Shown here in pieces: positions 32,851 to 46,089 of a stretch of DNA of 64,000 nt. The translations under genes were made by a program, and so were the position numbers. Under the pieces are notes generated by a model. The model made no database searches, was not told the origin of the DNA, and saw only the letters and a program-made list of their open reading frames with translations. Numbering within the stretch: position 1 is the first letter of the stretch; each line of letters begins with the position of its first letter. The DNA comes from Karstenula rhodostoma CBS 690.94 (lineage: Eukaryota; Ascomycota; Dothideomycetes; Pleosporales; Didymosphaeriaceae). The DNA lies in the NCBI GenBank assembly GCA_010093485.1, contig MU001507.1, positions 1,446,662 through 1,510,661 of the forward strand, given 5' to 3'.

Positions 32851-33508
32851 GGTGTTACCGTGGGTGCGGCGCTGGGCCAGCTATGGCACAGGCAGGGGCG
32901 TTCGCGGTGCACGCAAGTTGGAAGGCGCGCGGAAAGACGGTATGCAAGGAGCGCGGGGGGGACAATGGCCACAGACAAGGGCGACAGAAAGCAGAAACCG
33001 TCGGGGTCGTTGCCTTGGTCGGGCGACACGATGGGATACGCTGGGAGCTAGCAGCGATCGAATATATGGGGAGCCCTGAGTGACGAAGCTCCAGCCTTGG
33101 CACGCATGCTCCTCTTCCACGCCAGCGGACGCGGCGCAGCACGCACGCGCAACCTGGTCGCCCCCACTGAGCTGGCACGACCGGACGGGTCGAGTCTGGG
33201 GTCTCTGATGTATATACGAGACCAGCGAATTTCCGCACTCGTTGCCTTGCATTTGCCAGATGCTCTCCATAGACCGATCACGGGGGACAACGCATCGATT
33301 ATCAACTTTGATGTCATTCTACATACTGTTGTTGGAAGGTTTGCAGCGCTAAATGGAATGTTCGAGTATAGTGTGCTACCCCAGGGTAGACAATACACAT
33401 GCACCGACTGTAGACGCTGACGAAATGAACCATGATCCCGTAACGCCACGCAATGCTTACTTGAAATGTGGTTGTGCTCAATGTCGCTGAGGAAAACAAA
33501 GTGGATGC
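32851..33508. other. Intergenic, SLA2 promoter
   Basis: Upstream region of SLA2 and 3' flank of SLU7. It contains a palindromic element (33360-33415). No gene is seen. Confidence 0.5.
33360..33415 (+). repeat. Introner-like palindromic element, copy 7 (intergenic)
   Basis: GTTCGAGTATAGTGTGCTAC then CCCAGGGTAG then ACAATACACATGC, followed by CCGACTGTAGAC, a short version of the family tail. Judged from the tail, its orientation is opposite to both flanking genes, so it is unlikely to be a sense intron of either. Confidence 0.6.
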
Positions 33509-34942
33509 CTAAATAGCTTCATTGCTGGCAAGGAATTTCGCCATAGGGTCCGCAGCCATCTGCCTCTTCCGTCGGTATTCCTCCATCTCTGCCTCCGTGA
33601 CACCGTCTCTCATTTCTTCCAGTGTTCTCTTCCGCTTGTCATCCCGCGATGCCTTGTCGTCTTTTTCGGTGGCGTTGGGCACGTGTTTCTCCAGAGCTGC
33701 ATCTTCGATCTGTGCCATCGCCTTCGGAACTTCGTCCACATCCGGCACGTCCGCACCAAGTCGCATGCGCTCAGCAGCCTCGAAAGCTTCTTTACCCGCC
33801 GAGCCTGTACAGTACGAGTTCTTGACCGTCGAATGACAGCATGCGTATCCCCACTGGAAGCTTGCCCACCAGCTACCCCAGACAGACGTGTGGTTGTGGA
33901 TGAGCACATCTTCAGGGTATTTTGATTTGGCTTTTACCTTCGGTGCACCCTTGATCAGACCCCGCTCGTCATATTCGACATATCTCTCGTTCTCGGTGAC
34001 GCCGGCTCGGCGAAGCGTGTCATCGTTGAACCTGTCCTGGCCTCCATACTTGTCCATCAATGCCTTTTTCTTTGCGGCTTTAGTCTCATCGGCCTCTTTC
34101 AGATCTTTCTTCCGCATCAGTTCACCAGATGTAGGGTTTGCCTGCAGATGGACCTTGTTTCTGTCGCCCCGCTCCTGCGTCTCCCACGCATACCGTTGTG
34201 CCCTCTCAAATTCGGCCGCATCGCCTGATGCCTTCATGAAACCCTCTTCTGCCACCAATGCCGCGGCGTTGTCCGCCGTCGCGCCTGTGTCTACCATGGA
34301 GCGTGTTTTGGGATCGTATTTTGCTGAGTCCAAATCCAGATTCAGTAGGTACTTGGCTGTGTCCTCTCGCAATCGTAGATTCCGAGTCGAAGTGGCTTGT
34401 TTCCTCCCCATGTCGGTTTCCGCATCGTATCTGTCGCCCTCGTCCTCTTCTTCGTCCTCAGACTTTTCATCGCCCTTGGCAGCCTCTTTCGCCTTTTTGC
34501 GCATCTCTTCCAGCTCGCTGTACTCTTCGATAACCTCGGTGAAGTTGGCGGCGTCGTAGCCGTTCCAGCGATCGCGCTTCGCATCCCACCCTAACTGCAC
34601 GTCCTGGACCGCCTCATCGGCCTCGATGTTCTTGCCTGTGAACCTTGCGCCGGTCTTGCGTGGACGGCTCAAGCAATCCTTCTTCTTGTGTGTCATGGCA
34701 CCGCAGTTCTCACATGCACCCTTGCGATACTTTGTGGCAGCGGGCCCAATCTTCTTGCCGCGGTCGTACCATTTTGAATCCTGCTCTTGCTTCTGGAGAC
34801 GTTGATGCTCGAGGTAGTCGCCATCTTCGCCATTGTCGTCGACGGCATAGAAAGGCTTCTTGGAGATGAAGGACGGGATATACTCGTTGCGCTCTTTGGC
34901 CGCAGCGGAGACGTCGGGCTTGCGTGGCTGTGCGGGCGGCAT
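33509..34942 (-). CDS. SLU7: Pre-mRNA splicing factor SLU7
   Basis: A single exon of 477 aa. The N-terminus ([14 protein letters not shown]) is the most conserved Slu7 segment. A CCHC zinc knuckle ([14 protein letters not shown], about residues 78-91) follows, then the family motifs [42 protein letters not shown] and [18 protein letters not shown]. The tail is rich in E/R/K. It acts in the spliceosome's second catalytic step, helping choose the 3' splice site. The gene is head-to-head with REV3. Confidence 0.97.
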   Translation of the reverse strand: MPPAQPRKPDVSAAAKERNEYIPSFISKKPFYAVDDNGEDGDYLEHQRLQKQEQDSKWYDRGKKIGPAATKYRKGACENCGAMTHKKKDCLSRPRKTGARFTGKNIEADEAVQDVQLGWDAKRDRWNGYDAANFTEVIEEYSELEEMRKKAKEAAKGDEKSEDEEEDEGDRYDAETDMGRKQATSTRNLRLREDTAKYLLNLDLDSAKYDPKTRSMVDTGATADNAAALVAEEGFMKASGDAAEFERAQRYAWETQERGDRNKVHLQANPTSGELMRKKDLKEADETKAAKKKALMDKYGGQDRFNDDTLRRAGVTENERYVEYDERGLIKGAPKVKAKSKYPEDVLIHNHTSVWGSWWASFQWGYACCHSTVKNSYCTGSAGKEAFEAAERMRLGADVPDVDEVPKAMAQIEDAALEKHVPNATEKDDKASRDDKRKRTLEEMRDGVTEAEMEEYRRKRQMAADPMAKFLASNEAI

Positions 34943-35292
34943 GGCGGGCGGGCGGACGGGCGTATGCGATAATAGAGCGGAGGCGGAGGCGGAGGTAGAG
35001 GCTCGATGGCAGCGGAAGAGACGCGATCGGCCGTCTGAGCGCGAGCTAGAGCGTAAGGCTGCAGATGGACTAAGAAACTAGGCCAGGCCCCGCCTGCACG
35101 TGACTGCGCGTTTACGCTCCAGATGTCGTGGATGTTGCGCAACCTTGACTTTCACCACTTCCGTCTGCTCTCACATCACCCAAGTCTCTCGGTAGCACAG
35201 CTCCCATAAGCGCTTTGATCTCGCCGAACAAGCACATGCATAATTACCCATGAGCGCCGTTACCGCCGCCCTGCAACGCGCGCGTTGCCTCC
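34943..35292. promoter_or_regulatory. Bidirectional promoter region SLU7 / REV3
   Basis: Only 350 bp separate the two divergent start codons. A GGAGGCGGAGGC run near 34976-34996 is the only obvious compositional feature. No TATA box stands out. Confidence 0.5.
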
Positions 35293-38200
35293 ATGAGCAC
35301 GTTCCGTTTCCGCCTGAATTGCATCGATCACTACCAGGCAGTGCCGACTGAGCTCGACCCGGTCCTTAGGCGGGCTCCGGGTGCTTCCCAGCGCCAGCGC
35401 GCTCCGCAAGTCCCCGTCATCCGCGTCTTTGGTGCCACAGAGACAGGCCAGAAGGTATGCGCCCATATCCATGGCGCATTGCCATATCTCTATCTGGAGT
35501 ATACCGCTAGCCTGGATCAAGATGCAGGTATGTGTTCTATAACCACATGAACAAGGCGTTGCTGAATAGCCTAGTCAACGCGTACATGCGAAGCCTGCGT
35601 GCCTCGATCGATCATGCACTTGCCGCTACCTACCGACGCAACGCCTACGACGGGAAGTCTGTCTATGTCGGACATATTACCCTAGTCAAAGGCATACCAT
35701 TTTACGGATACCATGTCGGATACAAGTTCTTCTTGAAGGTTTATTTGCTGAACCCAGCACACATGACACGATTCGCCGATCTTCTCCACCAAGGGGCAAT
35801 CATGAATCGCATTTTTCAACCCTTCGAAAGCCATCTGCAGTATTTGTTGCAGTGGATGTGCGACTACAATCTTTACGGGTGTGGCTATATCGAATGCGCA
35901 AAAATGCAATTCCGAGGCCCTGCGCCTGACAGCGATGTCGTCGATATCACAACTCATAAGTGGCACGATGCATCGATCTCGGACCATCTTCTTGCTGAAC
36001 CAGACCAGTATCCCCGCCAAAGTCACTGCTCTCTTGAGGTCGACGTCTGCGTACAAGATATCCTGAATAGACACGAGCTACACTCTCGTCCAATCCACCA
36101 CAATCTTTTCGAGCAGTCCGCTGTGAAGCCAGACGAGAAGTACGTTCCTTCGATGGCTGGTCTGTGGCGCGATGAAACCCTCCGACGCAAACGCCGTATG
36201 GGCTTGACCGACCCTTCGAGTAGCCCCTTCTCCCCTGAGGTTCTCGTATCCATGTCCGCAGATGCAAGGAATACAGACAAAGGAGGCTGGATCCACGAAG
36301 AAGAGTATCGAGAGCTTCTGGAACAGCTTGTTAAAGATGAGAATCGCCTTGATCTTGTTGCAGATAGAGCTAAATTTGTAAAGCCTACTGAAGGGGAGGC
36401 CCATATAAAGACAGCTCTCGAAAGTGTCGAGGACCTTTACCCTGGGCACTTCGAAGCACTTCTTTTGGCAGAAGAGGAGGATCAGCTTCAGCATCCAGTG
36501 GAGCAAGATTCGAAGCTTCCAGGTGCTCAACCACGCATTTCGCTACCCGAGGACAATTCTGATCTTGCAGAGGTTAACGAAGACGTGGATGTAGATGACC
36601 CGACCGACACGGAAGAACCACCTTCGTTGGACCCTCTTAGTGTATCCGAAGCGCAGATCAAATCACAACTGGATCAAGAAATTAGGTTGCTTAGTGGTTC
36701 CTCCAGTGAGTTGGATGACAATCGAAGCGAGGGGCGTGTTCACGGCTCTGGCACTGCTAGTGGCACGCGAAAGCGATCCACATCTGTAGAAGACGAGAGG
36801 CCGGGTAAAAAGTTCAGGTCCTCGCAAGAAAACGCAAACAGTGTTCGACGTTCCCCTCTTTTTGTAAAAGCCGACGGTTTTGAATTGCACGGCAGAGAAG
36901 AACACATTCGTCCCAGTCAATCATCTCAGGACGACGCCAGGCCGAGCACATTACCATTTCCAGTGGTCAAGAATCCAAACGCCTCCGAGACCCGTCTGCG
37001 CTTGAGCCAGAATGATAACTCAAAAAACCAAAACGCCTCTCAATCACGAGTACCGAAAGGCAAAACATCAAGACCCAATTCCAAACCAGGAACGTTGCAG
37101 CCACATTCAGCTTCTCAACGTACATCTTTAGCTGAGCAAAGGCATAGTAGCCTCAGCAATAGCACAGCAGCAATCAGCTCCATAGTGACTCGGTTGGCGA
37201 AGGCTACAACACGCGGCGCACAAACCATGCACTATACATCATTACCCCCTTCTTTCGATGCAGTCAAGACCTCAATATCCCTTGGTGGGCTCCCTGTGCT
37301 GTATCGGAATGCCTATTACAGCGACGAGGCAGACGTCCCTGAACGATCGCGAGAGTATGCCGGCCGAGATTTCACCCTGCAAAGTACCACTATTCCGTAT
37401 TTAACTTTGTTTGACCCTGTTAATGCATCAAGTCTTGACCGCGAAGATGCATTCGTCGACAAAAAGTATCCTGAAGATCCCCTGCGTCCCTTGCAATGCA
37501 GTTTGCGACACTGGGAGCTTGGACCTGCTCCACCATCTTACAAACAAGTGAATCGGTGGCTTCGTAACGAGATGCAACACGATGGTGTTGACCAAGCACT
37601 AAAGACCCCAACCTTACCACACCAACACAAACTCCCGGATCATGTCTCGCAAGTGGAAGGACCCACTCAGAACAACAAACATGGCTTCAAGTACTCTCAA
37701 AAGAAAGCATCAACTAGCGTCAAGCACGAGACCCAGTATATGAGTATCATGAGCTTAGAGGTACACATCAATTCGAGAGCATCATTTGCGCCGGACCCTG
37801 CCAAAGACGAGATTCAGTCAATATTCTGGTGCATACAAGGCGAGGAGGGTGCAACCGATAATCATCACCGCACCGGCATGCTTTGTCTCTCTGGCGATGA
37901 AGGTATTGTGAACCAGATAAGAAAACAGACATCAGTGGCGATAGAATCTGAAGAAGATGAGCTCGACTTGATCAATCGAATCGTCGACATTGTACGGCAC
38001 TTCGATCCGGATATTTTGACAGGATATGAGGTCCACAATGGCTCTTGGGGTTACTTGATTGAACGTGCTCGCCTGAAGTTTGAGTACGATCTTTGCGATG
38101 AAATCAGTCGTACCAAGTCACAGTCGCACGGAAGATTCGGCAAAGAAGCCGATCGATGGGGTTTCACCCATACTTCCACAATCCGAGTAACTGGTCGTCA

Positions 38201-40430
38201 CATGATCAATATATGGCGTGCGATGCGAGGCGAACTCAATCTGCTTCAGTATACTATGGAGAACGTTGTCTTCCATCTCTTGCACAAGCGGATCCCACAC
38301 TACCAATACTCGGACCTCACAACATGGTACACTAGTCCCAAGCCACGAGACCTGGCGAAAGTCCTTGACTACTTCATTACTAGAGTGCAGCTAGACCTGG
38401 ACATCCTAGAAGCCAACGGGATCGTTCCTAGAACAAGCGAACAGGCACGCCTCCTCGGCGTCGACTTCTTCTCTGTCATCTCACGAGGTTCACAATTCAA
38501 GGTTGAGTCTACCATGTTCCGCATCGCAAAGCCAGAGAACTATCTCCTGGTATCTCCTAGTCGAAAGCAAGTTGGCCAACAGAATGCTCTCGAGTGTCTA
38601 CCTCTTGTCATGGAGCCTCAAAGCGCGTTCTACTCAAGCCCACTCATAGTCCTTGACTTTCAATCTCTCTACCCCAGCGTCATGATAGCTTACAATTATT
38701 GCTATTCCACATGCCTGGGTCGCGTCGTCCCCTGGAGAGGCAGAAACAAGATCGGCTTTACGGATTTCGACCGCGAGCCAGGCTTGCTGAACCTTGTCAA
38801 AGACCATGTCAATATCGCACCCAACGGTATGATGTATGTCAAGCCTGAGATGCGTAAATCTCTGCTTGCCAAAATGCTTGGAGAGATTCTGGAGACCCGT
38901 GTAATGGTGAAGAGTGGGATGAAAACAGACAAAGACGACAAGACGCTGCAACAGCTGCTAAATAACAGGCAACTGGCCTTGAAGCTGCTGGCAAACGTCA
39001 CGTATGGATACACGTCGGCTTCATTTTCTGGTCGAATGCCAGCTTCTGAGATAGCTGACAGTATCGTTCAGACTGGTCGGGAGACGTTAGAGAAGGCTAT
39101 CGCATTTATCCACTCTGTTGAAAAGTGGGGTGCCGAAGTCGTATATGGTGATACAGACTCCCTTTTTGTATACCTCAAAGGGCGCACGCGGGACCAAGCC
39201 TTCACCATTGGAGAAGAGATGGCTGAAGCAGTAACACACATGAATCCACGCCCGATCAAACTCAAATTTGAAAAGGTCTACCATCCTTGCGTGCTGTTGG
39301 CTAAGAAGCGCTACGTCGGCTTCAAGTACGAATCTCGCAACCAGAAAGTGCCAGATTTCGACGCCAAAGGCATCGAAACCGTTCGCCGAGATGGAACCCC
39401 AGCGGAGCAGAAGATCGAAGAGAAAGCGCTCAAGATTCTGTTCAAGACGAGTGATCTATCGCAAGTCAAGAGCTACTTCCTGAGTCAATGCGCTAAAATT
39501 ATGGAAGGACGCGTCAGCATTCAGGATTTCTTGTTCGCAAAGGAGGTTAAACTAGGCACGTATTCAGATCGCGGACCGCCGCCCCCTGGAGCCCTGGTTG
39601 CAACGAAGCGTATGCTCGCCGATCCGCGCGCAGAACCGCAATACGGCGAGCGGGTGCCCTACGTTGTGGTCACTGGTGCGCCCAGTGCGCGCCTCATCGA
39701 TCGATGTGTCAGTCCCGAAACATTGCTCCAGAACGACCACATCGAGCTCGACGCAGAGTACTACATCTTGAAGAACCTCATCCCACCGCTCGAGCGTATC
39801 TTCAATCTTATGGGCGCCAACGTACGGCAGTGGTATGACGAGATGCCCAAAGTCCAGCGAATTCGAAACGTCACGCTTCCCCTAAACCAACAACAACCGG
39901 TCGCCAACGCGCTTGTGAAGGAAGGCAATCCTAGCCACATCAAAACTCTTGAAGGTTATCTGAAAAGCTCGACATGCCTTATCTGTCGGTCCAAGTTGCC
40001 GCCTATCCCACCTAAGTTCAACGCACTTGACACCGGGTTGAGATTACCGCTTTGCAAGCAGTGCCTCAAGAAGCCTGCAAGAGCGTTACTAGGACTCAAG
40101 CATATTATCTGGAAGAGCGAGAAAAGAGCCTCGAATATCAACACGATATGCAGGAGTTGTTCGAATCTTGCGTGGGGAGACACAATCCGATGCGACAGCC
40201 GGGATTGCCCTGTGTTCTACACCCGCATCAGGGAGAACTCGAGGCTGGCAGGGTTGCGGGACGACTTGGGCAGAGTTGTGGAAGCTTTAGAAGATGATGA
40301 CTATCGTTTTGACGAAGAGTCGCCGGATATAGAAAGGGCTAGGGATGAGGAGCACGAAGAGGGACCTATTGAGGAAGGGACTGAAGATGACGCAGAACAA
40401 TTGGGCTCGAGCGATGAATTGGACTGGTAG
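35293..40430 (+). CDS. REV3: DNA polymerase zeta catalytic subunit REV3
   Basis: Two exons (35293-35527, 35575-40430) with a 47 nt intron give 1696 aa. The N-terminal B-family polymerase domain (residues about 1-200) is followed by a long polar, Ser-rich region. The exonuclease-like fold (FDPDILTGYEV) lacks strong proofreading residues, as in Rev3. The polymerase motifs are LDFQSLYPSVMIAYNYCYST (about 1105), KLLANVTYGYTSASFSGRMP and YGDTDS (about 1268). The C-terminus has two Cys clusters (CLICRSKL...CKQC and CRSC...CDSRDCP), the second of which binds an Fe-S cluster in this family. An acidic tail ends the protein. It performs translesion DNA synthesis and most damage-induced mutagenesis, with Rev7. 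Confidence 0.96.
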
Positions 40431-40671
40431 GAATAACCTCGTCTATGCTCATCACGGACTCGGTCTGCATTATGTCATAGACTAGAGTCTTCCGACACGT
40501 GCACAACAACTAACGGTGAGGACATTGTGTACCCTTCAATTAGACAGAAACAATATGGATGCAGTCTACGAATCTCCGTCTGCGCACCCAATGAAAGTTT
40601 GAACATGAGTGATCGTTATGATCCGCTAAAACGCCTCGCCTGATATACAACAAACAAAGCAATACAACTGC

Positions 40672-43175
40672 TCAGCCTAGTTTCCACCATTTCCCTTTCT
40701 CGGGATCTTCATCCGATTCACCACCCCGACCAGCTCCTCTCCCCCTCCCCCTCCCCCTCGTATACTGGGCTCCACCACTACTCAACGCGCTCCCCCTTCC
40801 ACTCAGCGCACTTCCCCTCGAAGTCCTCTCTCCACCCGTATAAAATTGACTCCTGAACTGTAACTCGTATATGTCTTCGTTCTCACCAGCAAGCTCCTCC
40901 AACCTCGCGCTCTTACTCTCCGGCACCAGCAAGCTCGTCAAGCATCCGAGAAACATAAAGAGCGCGAAGATCTGCATGACGCCGTGGATCCAGGGCGTAG
41001 GGTTGTCGTGCGTGGCGCCGCGTTTAATCATAGGAGCGAAGAAGACCTGCGCGATGACGGCACCTAGTTTGCCGAAGCCAGCAGATATGCCGTGGCCAGT
41101 GGAGCGGACGCGCGTGGGGAAGATTTCCGCGGGGGTAATAAACGTCGTAGCGTTGGGGCCTGGCTGCGTTAGGGATCCTGCTCGATGTGATTCAGGGACG
41201 TGCGAGTACTTGCCGAAATTGAAGAAGAATTGGGCCAATACGTAGAGCACCAACAGGTGGATCTTGGTAAGTCCCTTCCAGGCAAACCCTAGTACGCAAA
41301 AGATGATTGTGAGGATGGCAAAGCCGCCAATCTGGATTGGTTTTCTTCCCAGGCGATCGACCGTGAAAACTGTCATCCAATACCCGGGTATCGCACCCTA
41401 AGAGCGGTTAGAAAGTCGGCAGTAATGGCAGATGGATACTTGAGTACTTACCGCGCAGATCAGAACAATTTGTCCTGTTGCGGTGTTCCTCAGGTTCTCG
41501 TAAAGACTCCCCCTCTTGTCGAAGCCCATAGTGCTTAGAAGACTTGCGCTCGAGAAGCTGAGTCCATAAAACGCCAGATCGAGGAAAAACCACGAGAAGG
41601 ATGTTCCGAAAAGTCTGACAAAGTTGCGTTTCTTGGAGTAGTAGCGGAATATCTCCCCAACGGTTGGACGCGGGGTTTTGTAATTGGCCTGGGTGCATCA
41701 TCAGCAAACGACATCCACTAAATACGCCCCAGAATCACATATACACATCACTAGAACGAGCGCGTTGCGTTGTGAGGGTCAGGAGTAAGCATGGTAGCTT
41801 GAAGCTTCACTTACCATGTCACGTCGAACTTGTGCTTGTGCTACGGGGTTCACCGTATTACCTGCTTTTCCATATCGGTAGCGACGCGTGTCCATAGAGG
41901 CTTTTTCAACGTCGTACAACACGTCGAAGGTATATCGTGGGGTTTCAGGGATGGTGAGGCGGTAGTAGAGGGCGAACCAGCCAGGGATCCCCCCGAACGC
42001 AATTATTATTCTCCACATCTTGTCGACGGCCGCAACGCAGTCGCCGCTGCAGGACGCCACGTCGGGAACAGTCACCAGATCCTTCTTGTATGCAGCAACC
42101 ACAACTAGGGCCATAAGTGCGGCGGCTAGTTGGCCAAGGCCTTGCATGGCAAAAACGGCGGCTGCGTTAATTTAGGCCACAGTATAGGACGGTGCTACTG
42201 GGGTTGTTTACCAATGATCCCGCCTCTGTTCTTGGTGCTTGCAAATTCTGCAGTGATTACAGCACTGAGAGGATAATCTCCTCCCACGCCGATTCCCTGA
42301 TATTCATCAGTGGCGGTCGATAAGTGCATCGCTTGGGGAGACCTGCCATGACTACACGATCTAGGAAATAGTTAGATTACGTACGTACTCGGTAGACATC
42401 AAGCAAGTATCCTGGACCTTTAGACTTACAGAAGATGAGGACTCCCACAATGGAGACAGCGGTTGACTCTCCGCAAAGTGATTGTGCCAACGTTGTGGAG
42501 ATGATGATCATGAGTTCGACGCCGTACATCTTTTTCCGCCCTAGGACGTCGGCAAGATAGCCAAAGATGACTTGACCAAAAACTATACGGAAGGAATATG
42601 TCAGTGTTGGTCTTACTTCTGGCACTCAACTCCTACGTACTGGCTCCGGCAGACGTAGCAACTTTAATCGCAGTGTCGGCATTGTGAGGCATGACGCCTT
42701 TATTCACGTCATCTTGCCAATAGACCTGGAAGACGAGTGAGTACATATGCGAGCGATAAATGCCATGGAATTCGCCCAATGATACCATTCATGTGTGCTG
42801 GGCCAAAAGAGGAATAGCTTTACGTACTATACCGAGCATGATCACCGCTAGGTTGATCGCAAATAACTAGTTTGGGTCAGTAACTGCGATGCGTCTTTGG
42901 CACGAGGCTTACTGAATATGCATCCGTGAAGAATCCAATGCCGGTGACAACTGCCAGCCGCACGTGATACCATCCAAATGGTGCCTTGTCCACCTCAGCG
43001 AGTGCCATCCGACGACGCTCATTGGGGTCCTGGGTACAGTTAGAAAGAGAAGTAGATAGACGCCTCACAGGGGCATCGGCCACCCAAACATACAGCAATA
43101 TGCGTCTGGTAACGTGTCAGTGGCAGCTCCAACAGCCGAGGTCTTGCAGACTCACGTAGACACTGGTAGCATCAT
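40672..43175 (-). CDS. Pho84-like inorganic phosphate : proton symporter
   Basis: Twelve exons give 601 aa: 43175-43156, 43105-43069, 43029-42913, 42866-42828, 42725-42641, 42582-42430, 42360-42347, 42296-42212, 42161-41815, 41688-41452, 41397-41214, 41159-40672. Conserved blocks include DPNERRRMALAEVDKAPFGW, GYLADVLGRKKMYGVELMII, RVVM|GIGVGGDYPLSAVITAEF and FGPNATTFITPAEIFPTRVR, the Pho84/PHS signature. The C-terminal tail is Gly/Arg-rich (GRGRGRGAGRGG). Two introns appear to use GC donors: 42346-42297 and 41213-41160. One exon is just 14 nt. The 5' end (MMLPVSTRILL) is the least certain part. It imports phosphate at the plasma membrane under starvation. Confidence 0.88.
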
Positions 43176-45048
43176 GGTAAGCAGAGTTACCTGCTTTCGG
43201 TAATGGGGGTGAATGCATCGTGATCTTGATGTATCACACCGCGCCAAGTCAACCTCAGGCGTCGTATCGCAGCCTTTCTTAAACCATGTAGAGCAGAAAC
43301 CGAACTTAGTGTAAGGATCGACGAAGTACTGCAGTTGTCTTCGGTCAAGATTGAGACGTATCGTACGTTTCCCATTCGCCGGCGGAGGCTAACAGCCGAG
43401 TAGCTGCCTAGGCGCACAGTGGACAGACGTGCGTTGTTCCACAGGTGATGTGAGCTTGCAGAGGCGGTGACTGGGCACAAACCGCATTAGCAGCAGAGAT
43501 CGGTGCTGTTCAACGGCGAGCGGACTGGTCCTGTTTTTCTTCGAGCAACAGTCTGGGCGCGCTTGAGGCGTGAAGGGTCGACGATGCTGGGGTGCAGGGC
43601 GTCATGGCCCTGGGTATCAATACGCAAGAGCTCTGGGTTCTAGGCGGAGCGGACTGTGACGCGTGGGTGCACCGAGCAAGCCTGGAGGACAGCGGCACGA
43701 GTTTGCATGCGTGCTGCTCATTGGTTCATTGCGAGTAAGCATGTTTAGATGCCGCGCTCGGCAGAGGCCATGTCCAAGCCAAAAGCAAGGTGACTTGAAG
43801 CATGTGGCGCCATACTGCAGGGCTTAACGATATGAATGCGAGTTGTTTTAAGACCGCAGAGCGTGGCCCTGGTATTGGTGAGTGGGTCTCTCCACGTACC
43901 CTTCACCAGCGCCCAGAACGCCGGGCCAAGCACGGGCAAAGGGTCGTAACCCGGAAGTCCAATAATGACATGCCAGGCATGTTCTTTTTGGCATCTGTTG
44001 TGTGGTGCCATAAGATGACCGTGTGTACAGATGCAACGACGACGTGGGGAAAAGGAGCGCGGCATGCCGGAGGATCACACGTGCCGCGAAGCCTGGGCGG
44101 TATCCTACCTGGCGCTACCACCACACATTCATTGCGCCGAGCAGTTCATGCGGCCGCAGAGCAAGCACTACCAGCTTCGACTCGGACACTTCCCGCCCAT
44201 AGCGCGTAACGCGAAACGTATTTAATTTGAGCGTCGAGAGTCCTTAAGCCGAAATTGCTAAATGCAAGAAGTCGAACACCGCTCAGGGCATACGCCCCTG
44301 TGTTACCATACGATACGTGACGCGAGCGTAGACTGATGGGAGCGAATACAGTGACAGGGGCCAGAAGCTGTTCGTTCAGTCTTCGGATCACTCCGGGGGT
44401 ACGCGGCGAGATATCGACTGTAAACGTCGTCGCGTCAACGTAAACAATCGCAATACAAAAAAAGGCCAATTTGGTAGGAACTCGGGGTACTCCAAGTCAC
44501 CCTAGGGTCAAGACATCAAAGAATCTGACTGGTGAAGGCTCCAGAATCCGGTCGTGATGTGATTCTCTTACTACGAAAGTCACGCACCCGCTCGTGCCTT
44601 GTACCGGTCCAGATATTGACTGACGCCGCAAGGTTGGTGCGTATCGTTAGATTCGTGCTATTTGTTTCAACCTAGGACGATGTGTCCATGGACCTCTGCT
44701 GTATGATGGAAAAGCGCTTCATAAGATGGTTGAGATGCTGACTCGGTGCATCCATCTTGATGACAAGACAGCCCTCGCGAGGATGAATATGTAGCGCGTA
44801 GTTTATCGCGACCTAGAGTTTGTTACGAGGCGGCCGGAAGGACATATCCAACGGGATCTCTATGCAATCGATACGCAGTTGGGAAAATTAGGGTGGATGC
44901 GCGTGAAGCATGAAATTCTCAATCTCGGTATGGCGTGTATGCCAAGCCGCTAAGTTGAAAACGGCTAGCCCCCACCATCGCACAATGAAATTCCGACACC
45001 GCAAAAGCGACACTCGACAACCTCAAACTAACCCACAGCGTCAACAGG
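43176..45048. other. Long intergenic region
   Basis: Over 1.8 kb with only short ORFs, none recognisable. It should contain the phosphate-carrier promoter (left) and the eL37 promoter (right). A CCCTAGGG palindrome lies near 44502-44509. Confidence 0.45.
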
Positions 45049-45099
45049 TATGCCTTCCTCGCCCTTCGTAATTCTGCGTAGCAACTAATTGTTCCTTAG
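45049..45099 (+). other. Probable 5' UTR intron of the eL37 gene
   Basis: GTATGCC after CAACAG and CCTTAG just before the leader segment ACCCCCTCCCACAAG bracket about 51 nt upstream of the start codon. Leader introns are usual in fungal ribosomal protein genes. Confidence 0.5.
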
Positions 45100-45114
45100 A
45101 CCCCCTCCCACAAG

Positions 45115-45593
<479 letters not shown>

Positions 45594-46089
45594 ACGATGC
45601 GATGACAAAAGAGGGTTAGGCGTAGGGGCTGAACAGGCGGGAGCGTGAAGGCAGGCAGGTTTTCAACTGGCAAGGTTATCGAATATTGCTCAGGCGTTTT
45701 TGAGCATCACTTCCGGTGAATCATCCTCAACAGAAGGATGTGAGGACGAATGACACTTCTCGGAGCTTGTGGCATCACAGGAAAATTACATCATGGTCTG
45801 TCACGATTGAACCACGCGCTCACGTCTTGTCCTCGGAAACCTGCTCAAATGTCTCGAATGAATGAAGTCAATTCAGCTGCCCTTTGCTTGCATCCATCGT
45901 CCTCTGAAACACCAGTCAATCTCAAGCTTACACCAGCCTCCCCATGACCAGCCTGAGTGGGGTACCGCTGTCTGAGGGTACCACCATGGCTGCAGATCTA
46001 CCTGAGACGGCGCATTGATGGATGTGAACAGAGACTTGCGTACCCGTCCCAACGTGCTTCTGATGCCGCGCATTGCTAATCCTCCAAGT
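45594..46089. other. Intergenic between convergent genes
   Basis: 3' flanks of eL37 and the Sos7-like gene. Nothing recognisable. Confidence 0.5.
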
